Shown: positions 26,220-35,913 of the stretch, piece by piece
Layout: every line of letters begins with the position of its first letter
Position numbering within the stretch: position 1 is the stretch's first letter
Source: Alicyclobacillus shizuokensis NBRC 103103
GTDB lineage: Bacteria > Bacillota > Bacilli > Alicyclobacillales > Alicyclobacillaceae
Length of the DNA: 64,000 nucleotides
Assembly: GCF_001552255.1 (NCBI RefSeq)
Contig: NZ_BCQV01000019.1
Coordinates: forward strand, 1-64,000
Direction: 5' to 3'
Notes under the pieces: model-generated
The model's database searches: none
Told to the model about the DNA's origin: nothing
What the model saw: the letters and a program-made list of their open reading frames with translations, nothing else
Position numbers and translations under genes: made by a program

Positions 26220-27533
26220 ATGGCGGAGACCATGACAGACGCACTGGCATGGCTGAGGACATTGGCCCGCTTCGGCATGCGGCCGGGGCTGGAGCGGATG
26301 CGACGGGCCCTGGCCGCCCTCGGCCATCCAGAACAGGGATTGAACTTCATTCACGTCGCCGGGACCAACGGCAAAGGGTCGGTGTGTGCGATGGTCTCGT
26401 CGATTCTGTCCCAGAGAATCCGAGTCGGGACGTTCACATCGCCGGCCTTTGACGGGTTTCGCGGTCGTTTTCAGGTCAACCTGCAGCCTATCGATTTGTC
26501 TGTCTTTGCCGACCTGGCGGCCCAAGTGCGGCGTGTGGCCGAGCGGGATCTGTCCGACGACCCGCCGACTGAGTTTGAGGTTCTGACGCTGATGGCGTTG
26601 TTGTATTTTCAAATGGAGCAGGTGCAAAGCGTGGTCTGGGAAACGGGGTTAGGCGGGCGCCTGGATTCGACCAACGTGGTGCTGCCGCAGGTAACCGTCA
26701 TCACCAACGTGGGCCACGACCACCAGGATGTGCTGGGCCGCACCCTCGGGGCCATCGCGGCGGAGAAGGCGGGCATCATCAAGCCGGGTGTGCCGTTGGT
26801 GACCGGTGTCGGCGATGAGGCCTGGCCCGTCATTGTCCGGGTGGCTCGCCGGCAGGCCGCCTCTTGTTTGCGCTCCGGTCTCCACTTTCAGGCAGTGCAG
26901 GAGAAGGTTTTCCCGACTGGGCAGCGTATCCACTACCGTGGGGTGTCGAGGGATGTCGACGGTTTGCCGCTTCCTCTGTTTGGCAGGCATCAGGTGGCCA
27001 ACGCCAGTCTCGCCCTGGCGGCCGTTGAGGTCTGTGAGCAAAAGCAAGTTTGCCCTCGGCTGAGCGATGAAGAGTGGCGACAAGGCCTCGCGGAGACTTC
27101 CTGGCCGGGCCGGTTTGAGGTACACTGGCATGGTGAAGTACCCATCGTGCTGGATGGCGCCCATAACCCAGAGGCGGCAGCGTCTCTGTCCGCCGCACTG
27201 ACCGAGTTCACCAAGACCATAGGCGTATCGGTCGAGGAATGGCTGATGGTCATTGGCATATTGCGCGATAAGGACGCGGCCATGATGATGGGCACGATGC
27301 TCCCGCACGCTGGGCAGGTCATCGTTTGCCAGCCGCAAACCGCTCGCGCCATGGATGCCGAGGAATTGGAGCGGCGGATACGGGCGATGCGGCCAGACAT
27401 TCGCGTGCAGGTGGAGAGGTCGGTCGCCAAGGCTCTCGCCAGCGCGTGGAAGAGTGCGCGCCCCACTTGCTGCTGGGGCTCGTTGTATACGGTGGATGAG
27501 GCGAGGAAGGCTATCCAACAGATGCTAGATTGA
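26220..27533 (+). CDS. folC: Folylpolyglutamate synthase/dihydrofolate synthase
   Basis: A 437-residue Mur-ligase-like enzyme adding glutamates to folates. The P-loop is GTNGKGSVCAM near residue 46. ETGLGGRLDSTN, the TNVGHDH motif and VLDGAHNPEAAASL of the C-domain are clear. ATG 26220 was chosen with weak support (GCGAGGCG upstream). Near the C-terminus the usual VTGSLY block reads SARPTCCWGSLYTVDEA. The +1 frame over the same bases reads CAPHLLL, closer to the family, so a pair of compensating indels may have scrambled about ten residues (27440-27480). The active site is unaffected. Confidence 0.93.
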   Translation: MAETMTDALAWLRTLARFGMRPGLERMRRALAALGHPEQGLNFIHVAGTNGKGSVCAMVSSILSQRIRVGTFTSPAFDGFRGRFQVNLQPIDLSVFADLAAQVRRVAERDLSDDPPTEFEVLTLMALLYFQMEQVQSVVWETGLGGRLDSTNVVLPQVTVITNVGHDHQDVLGRTLGAIAAEKAGIIKPGVPLVTGVGDEAWPVIVRVARRQAASCLRSGLHFQAVQEKVFPTGQRIHYRGVSRDVDGLPLPLFGRHQVANASLALAAVEVCEQKQVCPRLSDEEWRQGLAETSWPGRFEVHWHGEVPIVLDGAHNPEAAASLSAALTEFTKTIGVSVEEWLMVIGILRDKDAAMMMGTMLPHAGQVIVCQPQTARAMDAEELERRIRAMRPDIRVQVERSVAKALASAWKSARPTCCWGSLYTVDEARKAIQQMLD

Positions 27534-27561
27534 CTTTTTGGATATGAGGACGGTGGGGCCT

Positions 27562-28971
27562 GTGAACGAAAGGGAGCATGTACACTTTGTCGGCATTGGC
27601 GGGTACGGCATGAGCGCGATCGCCGGCGTGATGCTGGACCTGGGCTACCGTGTGTCTGGGTCAGATGTGGCCAGCCAGGAACTGACACAGCGCTTGGCGC
27701 AGCGTGGAGCCACGGTATACCACGGTCATCGCGCCAGCCACGTCGAGGGTGCGGACATTGTCGTCTACAGCACCGCGCTGTCTACGGATAACGTCGAGAT
27801 TCAAGCGGCCCAGGAGCGCAACATTCCCGTCATTCATCGTTCGCAAATGTTGGCCCGTTTGATGCAGGATCGCATTGGCGTGGCCGTAACCGGCGCACAT
27901 GGTAAGACAACGACCTCTTCGATGATCGCGTATGTGATGGAAAGGTGCGGGCTGGATCCCACCTTTGTCATCGGCGGTGTCGTACGCAATATGGGTGGCA
28001 ACGCCAAGGCGGGTCGTGGCCGGTTTGTTGTCGCCGAGGCTGACGAAAGTGACGGCTCCTTTTTACATTACCGCCCACATATAGCCGTCATTACCAACAT
28101 TGAGGCCGATCACTTGGAGCATTATGACGGTCAATTTGACAATCTGCTGCGGGCTTACCAGCAGTTCATCACCCAGGTCGATCCGGACGGCTTATGCGTG
28201 ATTTCTGCCCATGACGTTCACCTCGCCCGTCTGCGCGGCAAGGCGCATTGCCGCGTGGAGTCGGTTGCTGTTGAACAACAAGGGGAGGCTCTCCCCGCGG
28301 CGGATTATGTGGCAAAGGACATTGAATTGTTGGATAGAGGCAGCCGTTGTCAGGTGTACCGCCGTGAGGAGCACCTGGGTCCCTTGGAGTTGTCACTGCC
28401 CGGTTTGCATAATGTCATGAATGCATTAGCCGCCATCGCCGTCGCGCGTGCGGCCGGTTTGCCGTTTCCCAATGTGGCTGCCGCATTGGCGGAGTTTCAC
28501 GGAGCGAAACGACGTTTTCAGGTGATGGCGGAAGCTGGCGGCGTTTTGGTGGTGGACGACTATGCCCATCACCCGACCGAGATCGCAGCGACCATCGCCG
28601 CTGCCCAGTCGACAGGTCGGCGGATTGTCGCTGTATTTCAACCGCAGCGTTACACGCGCACTTATTTTCTGTTCGATGCCTTTGCCCGGGCGTTTCGCGG
28701 CGCGGATGAAGTGGTGATATGCGACATCTATTCACCGGCTGGGGAGCAGAAGATTGAAGGTGTCACGGCGGAGCGATTGGCCGATGCGATACGCGCCCAG
28801 AGCAATCCACATGTGCGCTTTCTCAGAACCAAGGACGAGGTGTTCGACTATTTAAGGGACAGCGTTCGCCCGGGAGACTTGGTGTTGACGATGGGAGCCG
28901 GCGACATTTGGCAGGTAGCCTGTCGGCTCGGCGAGGAGCTCACCAACCGTGAAGCCAACGCGATTGTATGA
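27562..28971 (+). CDS. murC: UDP-N-acetylmuramate--L-alanine ligase
   Basis: A 469-residue Mur ligase adding L-Ala to UDP-MurNAc, the first amino-acid step of peptidoglycan precursor synthesis in the cytosol. N-terminal HFVGIGGYGMSAIA, P-loop GAHGKTTTS, EADESDGSFLHY and DDYAHHPTEI are all present. GTG 27562 is preferred because GGTGGGG lies just before it and it gives a normal N-terminus; ATG 27544 is an alternative. It follows folC by 28 bases. In B. subtilis comC lies directly after folC, so murC has been placed between them here. Confidence 0.95.
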   Translation: MNEREHVHFVGIGGYGMSAIAGVMLDLGYRVSGSDVASQELTQRLAQRGATVYHGHRASHVEGADIVVYSTALSTDNVEIQAAQERNIPVIHRSQMLARLMQDRIGVAVTGAHGKTTTSSMIAYVMERCGLDPTFVIGGVVRNMGGNAKAGRGRFVVAEADESDGSFLHYRPHIAVITNIEADHLEHYDGQFDNLLRAYQQFITQVDPDGLCVISAHDVHLARLRGKAHCRVESVAVEQQGEALPAADYVAKDIELLDRGSRCQVYRREEHLGPLELSLPGLHNVMNALAAIAVARAAGLPFPNVAAALAEFHGAKRRFQVMAEAGGVLVVDDYAHHPTEIAATIAAAQSTGRRIVAVFQPQRYTRTYFLFDAFARAFRGADEVVICDIYSPAGEQKIEGVTAERLADAIRAQSNPHVRFLRTKDEVFDYLRDSVRPGDLVLTMGAGDIWQVACRLGEELTNREANAIV

Positions 28972-29015
28972 ACAGCAATCATGGGATTCATCGGATGTGA
29001 CCATACCTGCAGCAA

Positions 29016-29060
29016 GGGAGGTTCCGCGCCATACTCAGCGCGGAACCTCCCTTCGTGTTT
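29016..29060. terminator. Bidirectional terminator between murC and a minus-strand gene
   Basis: A 14-bp perfect stem (29016-29029 with 29038-29051, GGGAGGTTCCGCGC and its complement) around an 8-base loop, followed by TTCGTGTTT. The gene on the other strand ends at 29085, so it may serve both. Confidence 0.9.
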
Positions 29061-29084
29061 AGCATCGTTCGCCCCGGACCTGGT

Positions 29085-29267
29085 TTACAGCCGCCATCTT
29101 GGCTCCGTCTTTCGCCGCTTGGCCCGCGCATGGCTAAACCAATAATAGGCGAGCGCCAGCAGCGCCAAGACAAGAGCAGCCTTCAACAGCAGACCTACGA
29201 ACACAAGCGCGACGCATAACATTATCATCAGTATGCTCATCCACACCAGAGTGCGCAGAAAGTTCAA
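29085..29267 (-). CDS. 60-residue membrane protein with basic tail, unknown function
   Basis: TTG at 29267 (minus strand) follows a perfect GGGAGGG site, giving 60 residues. About 40 hydrophobic residues form one long or two short helices (LVWMSILMIMLCVALVFVG and LVLALLALAYYWFS), followed by a cytoplasmic basic tail (HARAKRRKTEPRWRL). No family was recognised. It is convergent with murC and divergent from the prepilin peptidase gene. The gap 29268-29453 holds no other clear gene. Confidence 0.55.
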   Translation of the reverse strand: MNFLRTLVWMSILMIMLCVALVFVGLLLKAALVLALLALAYYWFSHARAKRRKTEPRWRL

Positions 29268-29453
29268 TGTTGTCCCTCCCAATCGTGAAGCCGCACAGAC
29301 GGCTCATCTCCAGGAGCCCTTAGCAAAAGTATACCACATCGTTCAAAACGAGGGGTTAAATTCCCAAGATTAGTAAGAAACCTCCGATTGAAAACAGGCG
29401 ATTCGGCCTCTGTTGACGAAACTGTAGTTAGCATGACTGGTAGGAGGGGCAAG

Positions 29454-30032
29454 ATGCTCGACGCGATTCGATGGCGATACTTGGCTATTGCCGGGGCCTC
29501 TGGGGCGACGGCTGAGCTGATGAGTTGGAGCCTGGGAACTCACACCTGGTCGCAATCGCTGCTTTGGTGCACCTTCTGGCTTTTGTTATGGGTGGCCGCC
29601 GTCTGGGACCTGTGTTGCATGCGCATTCCGAACTGGCTCACCTTACCTGGCGCGCTAGTGCTGTTCGTGCTGGGTCTAACCTTGGCCAGGCAGGGGCCGG
29701 TGAGACCTTTGCTGGGTCTGGCCGTGTGTGCAGGAGGGCTCTCGTTGCTGGCGTGGCTGACCGGAGGGGTGGGTTGGGGGGATGTCAAGCTGGCCCTCTC
29801 CATCGGTGCTGTGTTTGGGCCGGTGCTGGGCATGGTCGCCTTGACGCTGGCGTTCTCCACAGCGGCACTGTGCGGGGGACTGTTATGGGGCTTGGGGCGC
29901 CTGCGGGCCGGACAACCGTTTCCTTTTGCTCCCTTTCTGCTGGCTGGCTGCGGGTTGTGCTTCAGGTTGGTGCCGCACCTCTTGCCGCTGTATATCCCCT
30001 TGGCGAGCCTTGGAGGGACGTTATGGGCCTGA
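29454..30032 (+). CDS. comC: Prepilin peptidase of the A24 type, short form without the N-terminal methylase domain
   Basis: A 192-residue polytopic aspartic peptidase. Asp52 in VWDLCCMRIPNWLT and Asp110 in GGVGWGDVKL are the two catalytic residues of the A24 family. The family's usual N-terminal methyltransferase domain with its CxxC pairs (total about 250 residues) is missing; the ORF starts only about 50 residues before the first Asp. ATG 29454 follows AGGAGGGG. It would remove leader peptides from ComGC-type prepilins at the membrane. The place after folC/murC and before spoIIB is that of comC. It overlaps the pilT-like gene by 10 bases. Confidence 0.85.
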   Translation: MLDAIRWRYLAIAGASGATAELMSWSLGTHTWSQSLLWCTFWLLLWVAAVWDLCCMRIPNWLTLPGALVLFVLGLTLARQGPVRPLLGLAVCAGGLSLLAWLTGGVGWGDVKLALSIGAVFGPVLGMVALTLAFSTAALCGGLLWGLGRLRAGQPFPFAPFLLAGCGLCFRLVPHLLPLYIPLASLGGTLWA

Positions 30033-31024
30033 AGGAGTGGATTGAATACGCGCTGGCACGGGGCGCCTCCGATATCCACGTGGGTTCCGGTGTTTCTCCC
30101 GCCCTCCGCGTCTCGGGGCGCCTCGAGTTTATCCCCTCAACTCCGGTGCCTGCCCAGGCCATCCTCGGGATGGTGGAGGAGCTTGTGCCAAGCGTGGACA
30201 GGCGGGGGTGGGCAAGGGATGATGAGATGGACTTTTCCTGCAGTATGGCCGATTTCGTGCGCATTCGCGGCCACTTGTACCGCACCCATCAAGGCTGGAG
30301 TCTGGCTTTGCGGCTGCTGCCGGCTCGTGTCCCCAGTTTGGTCGATTTGCATTTACCGGCCTGGTTTGAGATGCTGGCTAACCAGCCGGGGCTGGTGGTG
30401 GTGACAGGACCCACGGGCAGCGGGAAGTCCAGCACACTGGCGGCCTTGGTCCACTGTGTGAATCAGGCGCATCCGTGGCACATCGTAACGATTGAGGACC
30501 CGATTGAGTTTGTGCACGATCCGGTGCAGGCGCGCATTGATCAACGCGAGGTGGGCACGCACACGCGCGACTTCACCTCCGGGCTGCGGACCGCTCTGCG
30601 GCAAGACCCCGATGTGATATTAATCGGCGAACTGCGCGACGTCTCCACCATGGAGGTTGCCTTGACTGCCGCGGAAACGGGGCACTTGGTATTGACGACG
30701 ATGCATACCGGCGATGCGGTCCAGACGGTTGAACGCATTCTGGGCAGTTTGGACCAGGGACGGGATATGGTACGTTGGCAACTGGCTTCGGTCCTGCGGG
30801 CGGTTGTCGCGCAGCGTCTTTTGCGAGCGCGAGCGGGCGGATTGATTCCTGCCCTGGAGGTGCTCGTCAACACGCCCGCGGTGACCAACCTCATCCGCAC
30901 GGGACAGACTCATCAGTTGCGGTCGGTCATGCAGACGGGTCGGGTGCACGGCATGCAGACGTTCGCTGCACACATCCAGCAGCTGTTGGATGGTGGTTTG
31001 ATTGAATCAAGTCCGTCTCTGTGA
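30023..31024 (+). CDS. pilT: PilT-type pilus retraction ATPase
   Basis: A 333-residue secretion/twitching ATPase. The N-terminal PAS-like domain has GASDIHVGSGVSPALRVSGR. Walker A is GPTGSGKSST starting at residue 129, followed by the EDPIEFVH aspartate box, Walker B VILIGELRD, and the His box LTTMHTGDAVQTVERI. Size and sequence fit PilT rather than PilB/ComGA. ATG 30023 lies inside the end of the prepilin peptidase gene behind GGAGGG, so the two are coupled. In PilT systems this ATPase retracts the pilus. Bacillus competence systems lack it, so its partner here is presumably the ComG pilus. Confidence 0.88.
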   Translation: MGLKEWIEYALARGASDIHVGSGVSPALRVSGRLEFIPSTPVPAQAILGMVEELVPSVDRRGWARDDEMDFSCSMADFVRIRGHLYRTHQGWSLALRLLPARVPSLVDLHLPAWFEMLANQPGLVVVTGPTGSGKSSTLAALVHCVNQAHPWHIVTIEDPIEFVHDPVQARIDQREVGTHTRDFTSGLRTALRQDPDVILIGELRDVSTMEVALTAAETGHLVLTTMHTGDAVQTVERILGSLDQGRDMVRWQLASVLRAVVAQRLLRARAGGLIPALEVLVNTPAVTNLIRTGQTHQLRSVMQTGRVHGMQTFAAHIQQLLDGGLIESSPSL

Positions 31025-31143
31025 GTGCATAGGATGAAAAGTGAGCCGCTGCGATGCCCCTCCTGGAGCCGTGTCGGAAAGAGGCTGTGTACAGCGGCAG
31101 GGAAGGGGTTTCGTCGAAGCGACTCGAAACGGAAAGGGCTGGA

Positions 31144-31172
31144 TTGCATTCACTCTGGACAGCCGCTATACT
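31144..31172 (+). promoter_or_regulatory. SigA-type promoter before the G5/3D gene
   Basis: TTGCAT (31144-31149), 17 bp, TATACT (31167-31172). It lies about 64 bases before GTG 31236, in the otherwise empty gap 31025-31235. Confidence 0.65.
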
Positions 31173-31235
31173 AGCCACAGTCTCGGCGTTAGATCTGGCA
31201 ACCTTTCCTGCGCAGGATTGAGGAGAGGTGATGGA

Positions 31236-32225
31236 GTGCGTATCCCGAAGTCAAAGGTTCTGTACGTTTCGGCCGCGGTGTTCGCTCTGTTTGGTGGATC
31301 GGCCATGACGGCCGACGCGGCTTACAAAACGGTAACCGTTCAGGACAACGGAGAACGCAGGGTTGTACACGGATTTGGATCGGGCTCGGTGAGGTCGTTT
31401 TTGAGGCGCCAAGGGGTTACATTCACCCCGGATGACAAGGTCGTTCCTGAGCCGGATAGGCCGGTGACCGATGGCATGGAGGTTACGGTGCAGCGGGCCA
31501 AGCTTGTCCATCTTGTAGACGGTGGAGTGCCTCGCGATATGCAGACCACGGCGCTGACCGTAGGTCAGATGCTGCGACGGAGCGGCATTAAGATGGATAA
31601 GCAGGACATCGTCAGCAAACCGTTGCATGAACCTCTGAATGAAGGGGAATGGGTGCGGATCTATCGCGTCGAGACTCGTACGTCAACCTCTCGAACATCG
31701 ATACCGTTTCAGACCGAGCGTCGGATGACAGATCAACTGTACGAGGGCCAGCAGCGAGTGCTGACGCACGGTGTGAAAGGGTTGCAAGAGGTTTTCACAA
31801 CCCACAAGTTCGTCGATGGGCGTAAGGTCAGCACCAAAGTCACCAAGAAGGTGTTGCGCAAACCTGTTCATGAGATCGTCCTGGTCGGCACCAGGGAGCG
31901 CCCAACTGTGTCCCGCTCCGCTTCCCTGTCGTCTCGTGGAGGGGGAGGGGCGCCGCTGTTTGCGCGTAAATTGGTGATGACGGCGACCGCCTATGTGGGT
32001 GGAGGCCGGACCGCAAACGGATCTCCGGCAAGGCCCGGAGTGGCTTCGGTAGACCCGGCGGTGATTCCACTTGGAAGTCGTTTATATATCCCCGGTGTCG
32101 GGAAGCTGGTGGCGGCCGACACGGGAGGAGCGATACATGGGAATCGGATTGACATCTGTGTATCCACTGAAAGCGAGGCCCGATCCTGGGGGGTTCGGCC
32201 GGTCACGGTATATGTGCTTTCCTAG
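31236..32225 (+). CDS. Secreted cell-wall protein with ubiquitin-like (DUF348), G5 and 3D domains, YabE type
   Basis: A 329-residue exported protein. A signal peptide (about 1-30, ending TADAA) leads to two DUF348 repeats (about 32-135), a G5 domain (about 140-215, FQTERRMTDQLYEGQQR) and a C-terminal 3D domain (about 245-329). The 3D domain keeps the Asp residues in ASVDPAVIPLGS, VAADTGGAIHGN and RIDICVS. 3D domains are lytic transglycosylase-type catalytic domains, as in YabE/YocH and Rpf-like stationary-phase survival proteins. GTG 31236 follows GGAGAGG. It has its own promoter and terminator. It is probably a peptidoglycan hydrolase; the function is inferred from the domains. Confidence 0.88.
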   Translation: MRIPKSKVLYVSAAVFALFGGSAMTADAAYKTVTVQDNGERRVVHGFGSGSVRSFLRRQGVTFTPDDKVVPEPDRPVTDGMEVTVQRAKLVHLVDGGVPRDMQTTALTVGQMLRRSGIKMDKQDIVSKPLHEPLNEGEWVRIYRVETRTSTSRTSIPFQTERRMTDQLYEGQQRVLTHGVKGLQEVFTTHKFVDGRKVSTKVTKKVLRKPVHEIVLVGTRERPTVSRSASLSSRGGGGAPLFARKLVMTATAYVGGGRTANGSPARPGVASVDPAVIPLGSRLYIPGVGKLVAADTGGAIHGNRIDICVSTESEARSWGVRPVTVYVLS

Positions 32226-32290
32226 CCGAGGGTTCGCCGCGCCCGGTTGACGGGCATGGTAGCTCTGGGATGGCTCCATATCACGTGCAG

Positions 32291-32333
32291 ATGGGAGTCA
32301 GCGGCACTGAGACCGCTGGCTCCCATTCTCTAT
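32291..32333 (+). terminator. Terminator after the G5/3D gene
   Basis: A 14-bp stem ATGGGAGTCAGCGG / CCGCTGGCTCCCAT with one G-T pair and an 8-base loop, followed by TTCTCTAT. Confidence 0.85.
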
Positions 32334-32443
32334 CATCTGAAGCGGTCCACGTCATACGGTAGTGACGGTTCTCATAGGATGTCCTCAAAAGGGCTAGGAC
32401 CAGAACCTCCTGGCGGCTCGCCACGAAGGGAGAACCGTGCGAC

Positions 32444-33550
32444 ATGGCAATCCATCGCGCCTATTTCGCAGCAGACGGTCAACGTGATCACGGTCGTTCT
32501 CAACCGGTCGTGGTTCGTGTCGGTGACAAAGAGTGGGTGATAGGAGATGAGGTGCAGCCGAGGAAAGATCCCTCTGATCGGCCGCGGCAAGGTGAGCGGT
32601 CGGGCCGGGGAGCGGCTGCACGGCAGTCATTCGCAAAGGTACCGGACAACCCGGCTGTGCTTCCAAGCAAGGGAAAGCCGCGCATAAGGCAGGCGTGGTT
32701 CAGGTGGTTCAGATGGCTGGAGTCGTTTTTAAACCAGTTGGCCGATACGGGGGCGCCGGCTCTGGCGCGCTCCCGCTCGGCCAAGAGCAACCGACGCCGC
32801 GCCAGGATGGCTGAAAGTTTTCGAGTCGGTCTGGGGTTTGGGATGGCTCTGGGATGCCTGAGCTTGATTCTGTTCCATCAAATGCGGCCCAACCTGCCTT
32901 TGCCTCAGGATCACTCGGTACAGCCTGCGCCCATCCGCGCCACGGTGGTGAAAATGACCGGGATACCCTTACAGGTTCCGGCTGTGCATCTGTCTGTGTT
33001 GGAGATCGGTGAATACCGCAGCCACGACGCAGCCGCTGCGGCAAGAGGCAAGTATAGCAAGCGGGGAGTGTCGGCCACCGTGATAGGGACTTCCCCGTAT
33101 CGCCTCGTGGTGGACGCAGCCGTCCGCAGTGGCAGTCTGCGTGCTCATGAAGCGCGTTTGCACAAACAAGGAATCCCTGCGTCGGTGCACACTGTCGTTG
33201 TGCCAGCGCGCTCGGTGCGAACGGCGAGCACGGCGACCACAGCGGATGTACATGCGCTCTCCACTTGGCTGGGAGCAGCTGCGAGCGCGGCTAACGCTTT
33301 GGTCGCGGTGTTGTCGGATGGTGCGCCGGAGCGGGACGCGTTGGCAGCCTATCGTGTGTCTCTCAGCTCATGGCCCAAGCCGGACGTGTTGGCGGCGAGC
33401 GGGTATGCGGACAACCTGACCAAGGCCGGGAGGGCCTTGCGCGAGGCATTCGACGCTATGAAACGAGACAATGGTCAGGCCGCAATAAGCGACCTTCTCA
33501 ACTTTTACAGCAGGGTGATTCAGTTGTCCGCGTTCAAGGTGAAGGATTGA
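32444..33550 (+). CDS. spoIIB: Stage II sporulation protein B-like, SPOR-domain protein
   Basis: A 368-residue protein. The basic cytoplasmic region (about 1-125) is Arg/Lys/Pro rich. One transmembrane helix (about 127-147) leads to an external part with a SPOR-like module (about 183-245; LEIGEYRSHDAAAAA, then SVHTVVV) and an Ala-rich C-domain. SpoIIB helps septal peptidoglycan dissolution during engulfment. The location before radC-mreB matches B. subtilis. ATG 32444 follows GAAGGGAG at an 11-base distance. Similarity is mostly in architecture, so the symbol rests on synteny. Confidence 0.75.
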   Translation: MAIHRAYFAADGQRDHGRSQPVVVRVGDKEWVIGDEVQPRKDPSDRPRQGERSGRGAAARQSFAKVPDNPAVLPSKGKPRIRQAWFRWFRWLESFLNQLADTGAPALARSRSAKSNRRRARMAESFRVGLGFGMALGCLSLILFHQMRPNLPLPQDHSVQPAPIRATVVKMTGIPLQVPAVHLSVLEIGEYRSHDAAAAARGKYSKRGVSATVIGTSPYRLVVDAAVRSGSLRAHEARLHKQGIPASVHTVVVPARSVRTASTATTADVHALSTWLGAAASAANALVAVLSDGAPERDALAAYRVSLSSWPKPDVLAASGYADNLTKAGRALREAFDAMKRDNGQAAISDLLNFYSRVIQLSAFKVKD

Positions 33551-33667
33551 GACCTTGTTCTCCGTTTGTTCATGTGTTTCCATCTGTTTTGGGAAGGGAT
33601 TTGCTACTTCCTGTCGAAATACGTAGACGGCTGTCCGACAGAACTTCACGAGGAAGGAAGGGTTTCG

Positions 33668-33904
33668 TTGCGCGGATCGTTGGGCATCGTCGTCTACATG
33701 CTGCTGGGGGCCATTCTCGGTACGGTGGCGGGGCAACTGCTCGCGCATCAGGTGCCCTGGCTGGCAAGGCAGGCGGTGGTGCGGATGAATCCAAGCGGGG
33801 ACCTGTCGTTTCTGCGCTTCTCGCTTGACCTGACGTTCCGTGTCAACTGGCTTACCTTGGTCGGCGTGGTGGCTGCATTGGTATTTGGGCGGCGGCGTAA
33901 GTAG
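33668..33904 (+). CDS. DUF4321-family small membrane protein
   Basis: TTG 33668 behind AGGAAGGAAGGG gives 78 residues; a longer frame from 33566 lacks a ribosome site. Two hydrophobic helices (about 5-22 and 57-75) flank an extracytoplasmic loop, and the sequence ends in RRRK. The pattern of a first helix with LGAILGTVAGQLL, then SFLRFSLDLTFRVNWLTLVG, matches the DUF4321 family found beside maf/radC in many Bacillota. Function unknown. The maf gene that usually follows is not present before radC here. Confidence 0.7.
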   Translation: MRGSLGIVVYMLLGAILGTVAGQLLAHQVPWLARQAVVRMNPSGDLSFLRFSLDLTFRVNWLTLVGVVAALVFGRRRK

Positions 33905-34088
33905 GATTCGCCGGCCGAGTCACGTCAATTTGTTGAACACTCGCCACATCCACGGACAGTTGGATAGATTTATAATGGAATCGGTTTGGCTTCGCTTTCT
34001 GCTTCCCCTATCTTATGTTTGTGTACCGCTTGACCGCCTGCGACCTTGGATAGGTGCAGGGGGCACACGGAGATAGGGGGAGGGGCGT

Positions 34089-34775
34089 ATGACCAAACAG
34101 GCGCATTCACTCTTGGAGGACACAGATGCACCGCGCGAGCGTTTGCTGCGGTGTGGCGCTCAGGCCCTGCGCAACGACGAACTCTTGGCTATCATTCTGC
34201 AAACGGGATCCAGGTCCATCCCGGTGCAGGAATTGGCGAGACGGGTTATTCAGTCCGTCGGGGGCTTGTACGGGTTGCTGGATTGTGAGGTGCAGGAGCT
34301 TGTCTCGATACCGGGGATAGGGACGGCCAAGGCCCTGCAAATCGCAGCCGCGGTCGAGATTGGGCGTCGCATCGTACGCCGGCCCAGTGCCCGTCGCTTG
34401 CGCATCCGCAGCGCGGAGGACGCGGCCGAGTATGTTATGGACCGGATGAGGCACCTTAAAAAGGAACACTTTATTACCTTGCACTTGGATACCAAACACT
34501 GTGTCATTGCGGAAGAATTGATCTCCATGGGGAGCCTGGATGCTTCCATTGTTCACCCCAGGGAAATCTTCAAATCTGCAGTCAAGCGTAGTGCGTCTGC
34601 GATTCTATGTATCCACAACCACCCCAGCGGCGATCCGCAGCCCAGTCCGGAAGACATCGCGGTAACCAGGCGGCTGTGTGAGGCAGGCAGGTTGTTGGGC
34701 ATCGATGTTCTGGATCACATAGTCGTCGGCGATGGCCGGTTTGCCAGTTTGCGCGCGCAAGGATACTGCGGATGA
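34089..34775 (+). CDS. radC: RadC/YsxA-family JAB-domain protein
   Basis: A 228-residue protein. An N-terminal helix-hairpin-helix region (about 62-85, ELVSIPGIGTAKALQI) is followed by a JAB1/MPN-like domain. The JAMM motif is intact: HNHPSGDPQPSPED in the C-terminal third. Despite the name, a role in recombination repair is not established for this family; it is probably a metal-dependent enzyme. ATG 34089 follows GGGGGAGGGG. A TATAAT at 33971-33976 lies upstream without a convincing -35. It heads the radC-mreBCD-minCD block. Confidence 0.93.
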   Translation: MTKQAHSLLEDTDAPRERLLRCGAQALRNDELLAIILQTGSRSIPVQELARRVIQSVGGLYGLLDCEVQELVSIPGIGTAKALQIAAAVEIGRRIVRRPSARRLRIRSAEDAAEYVMDRMRHLKKEHFITLHLDTKHCVIAEELISMGSLDASIVHPREIFKSAVKRSASAILCIHNHPSGDPQPSPEDIAVTRRLCEAGRLLGIDVLDHIVVGDGRFASLRAQGYCG

Positions 34776-34825
34776 ACGATGGATGAGGAGAATCACAGCC
34801 TGTGCGAGAGGAGTTTGGAATCTAG

Positions 34826-35860
<1,035 letters not shown>

Positions 35861-35913
35861 GGGAGAGGCTGCGACGATGGCCTGAATCGACTCACAGTGG
35901 GGAGAGGTCCCAG

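Noticed and set aside
25116-26627. A 503-residue minus-strand frame opposite valS and folC
   Set aside because: The same shadow effect; it covers the codon positions of two certain genes and has no recognisable domain.
33971-33976. Perfect TATAAT before radC
   Set aside because: The nearest TTGAAC (33933-33938) is 32 bp away and nothing fits at 16-18 bp; noted under radC but not listed as a promoter.
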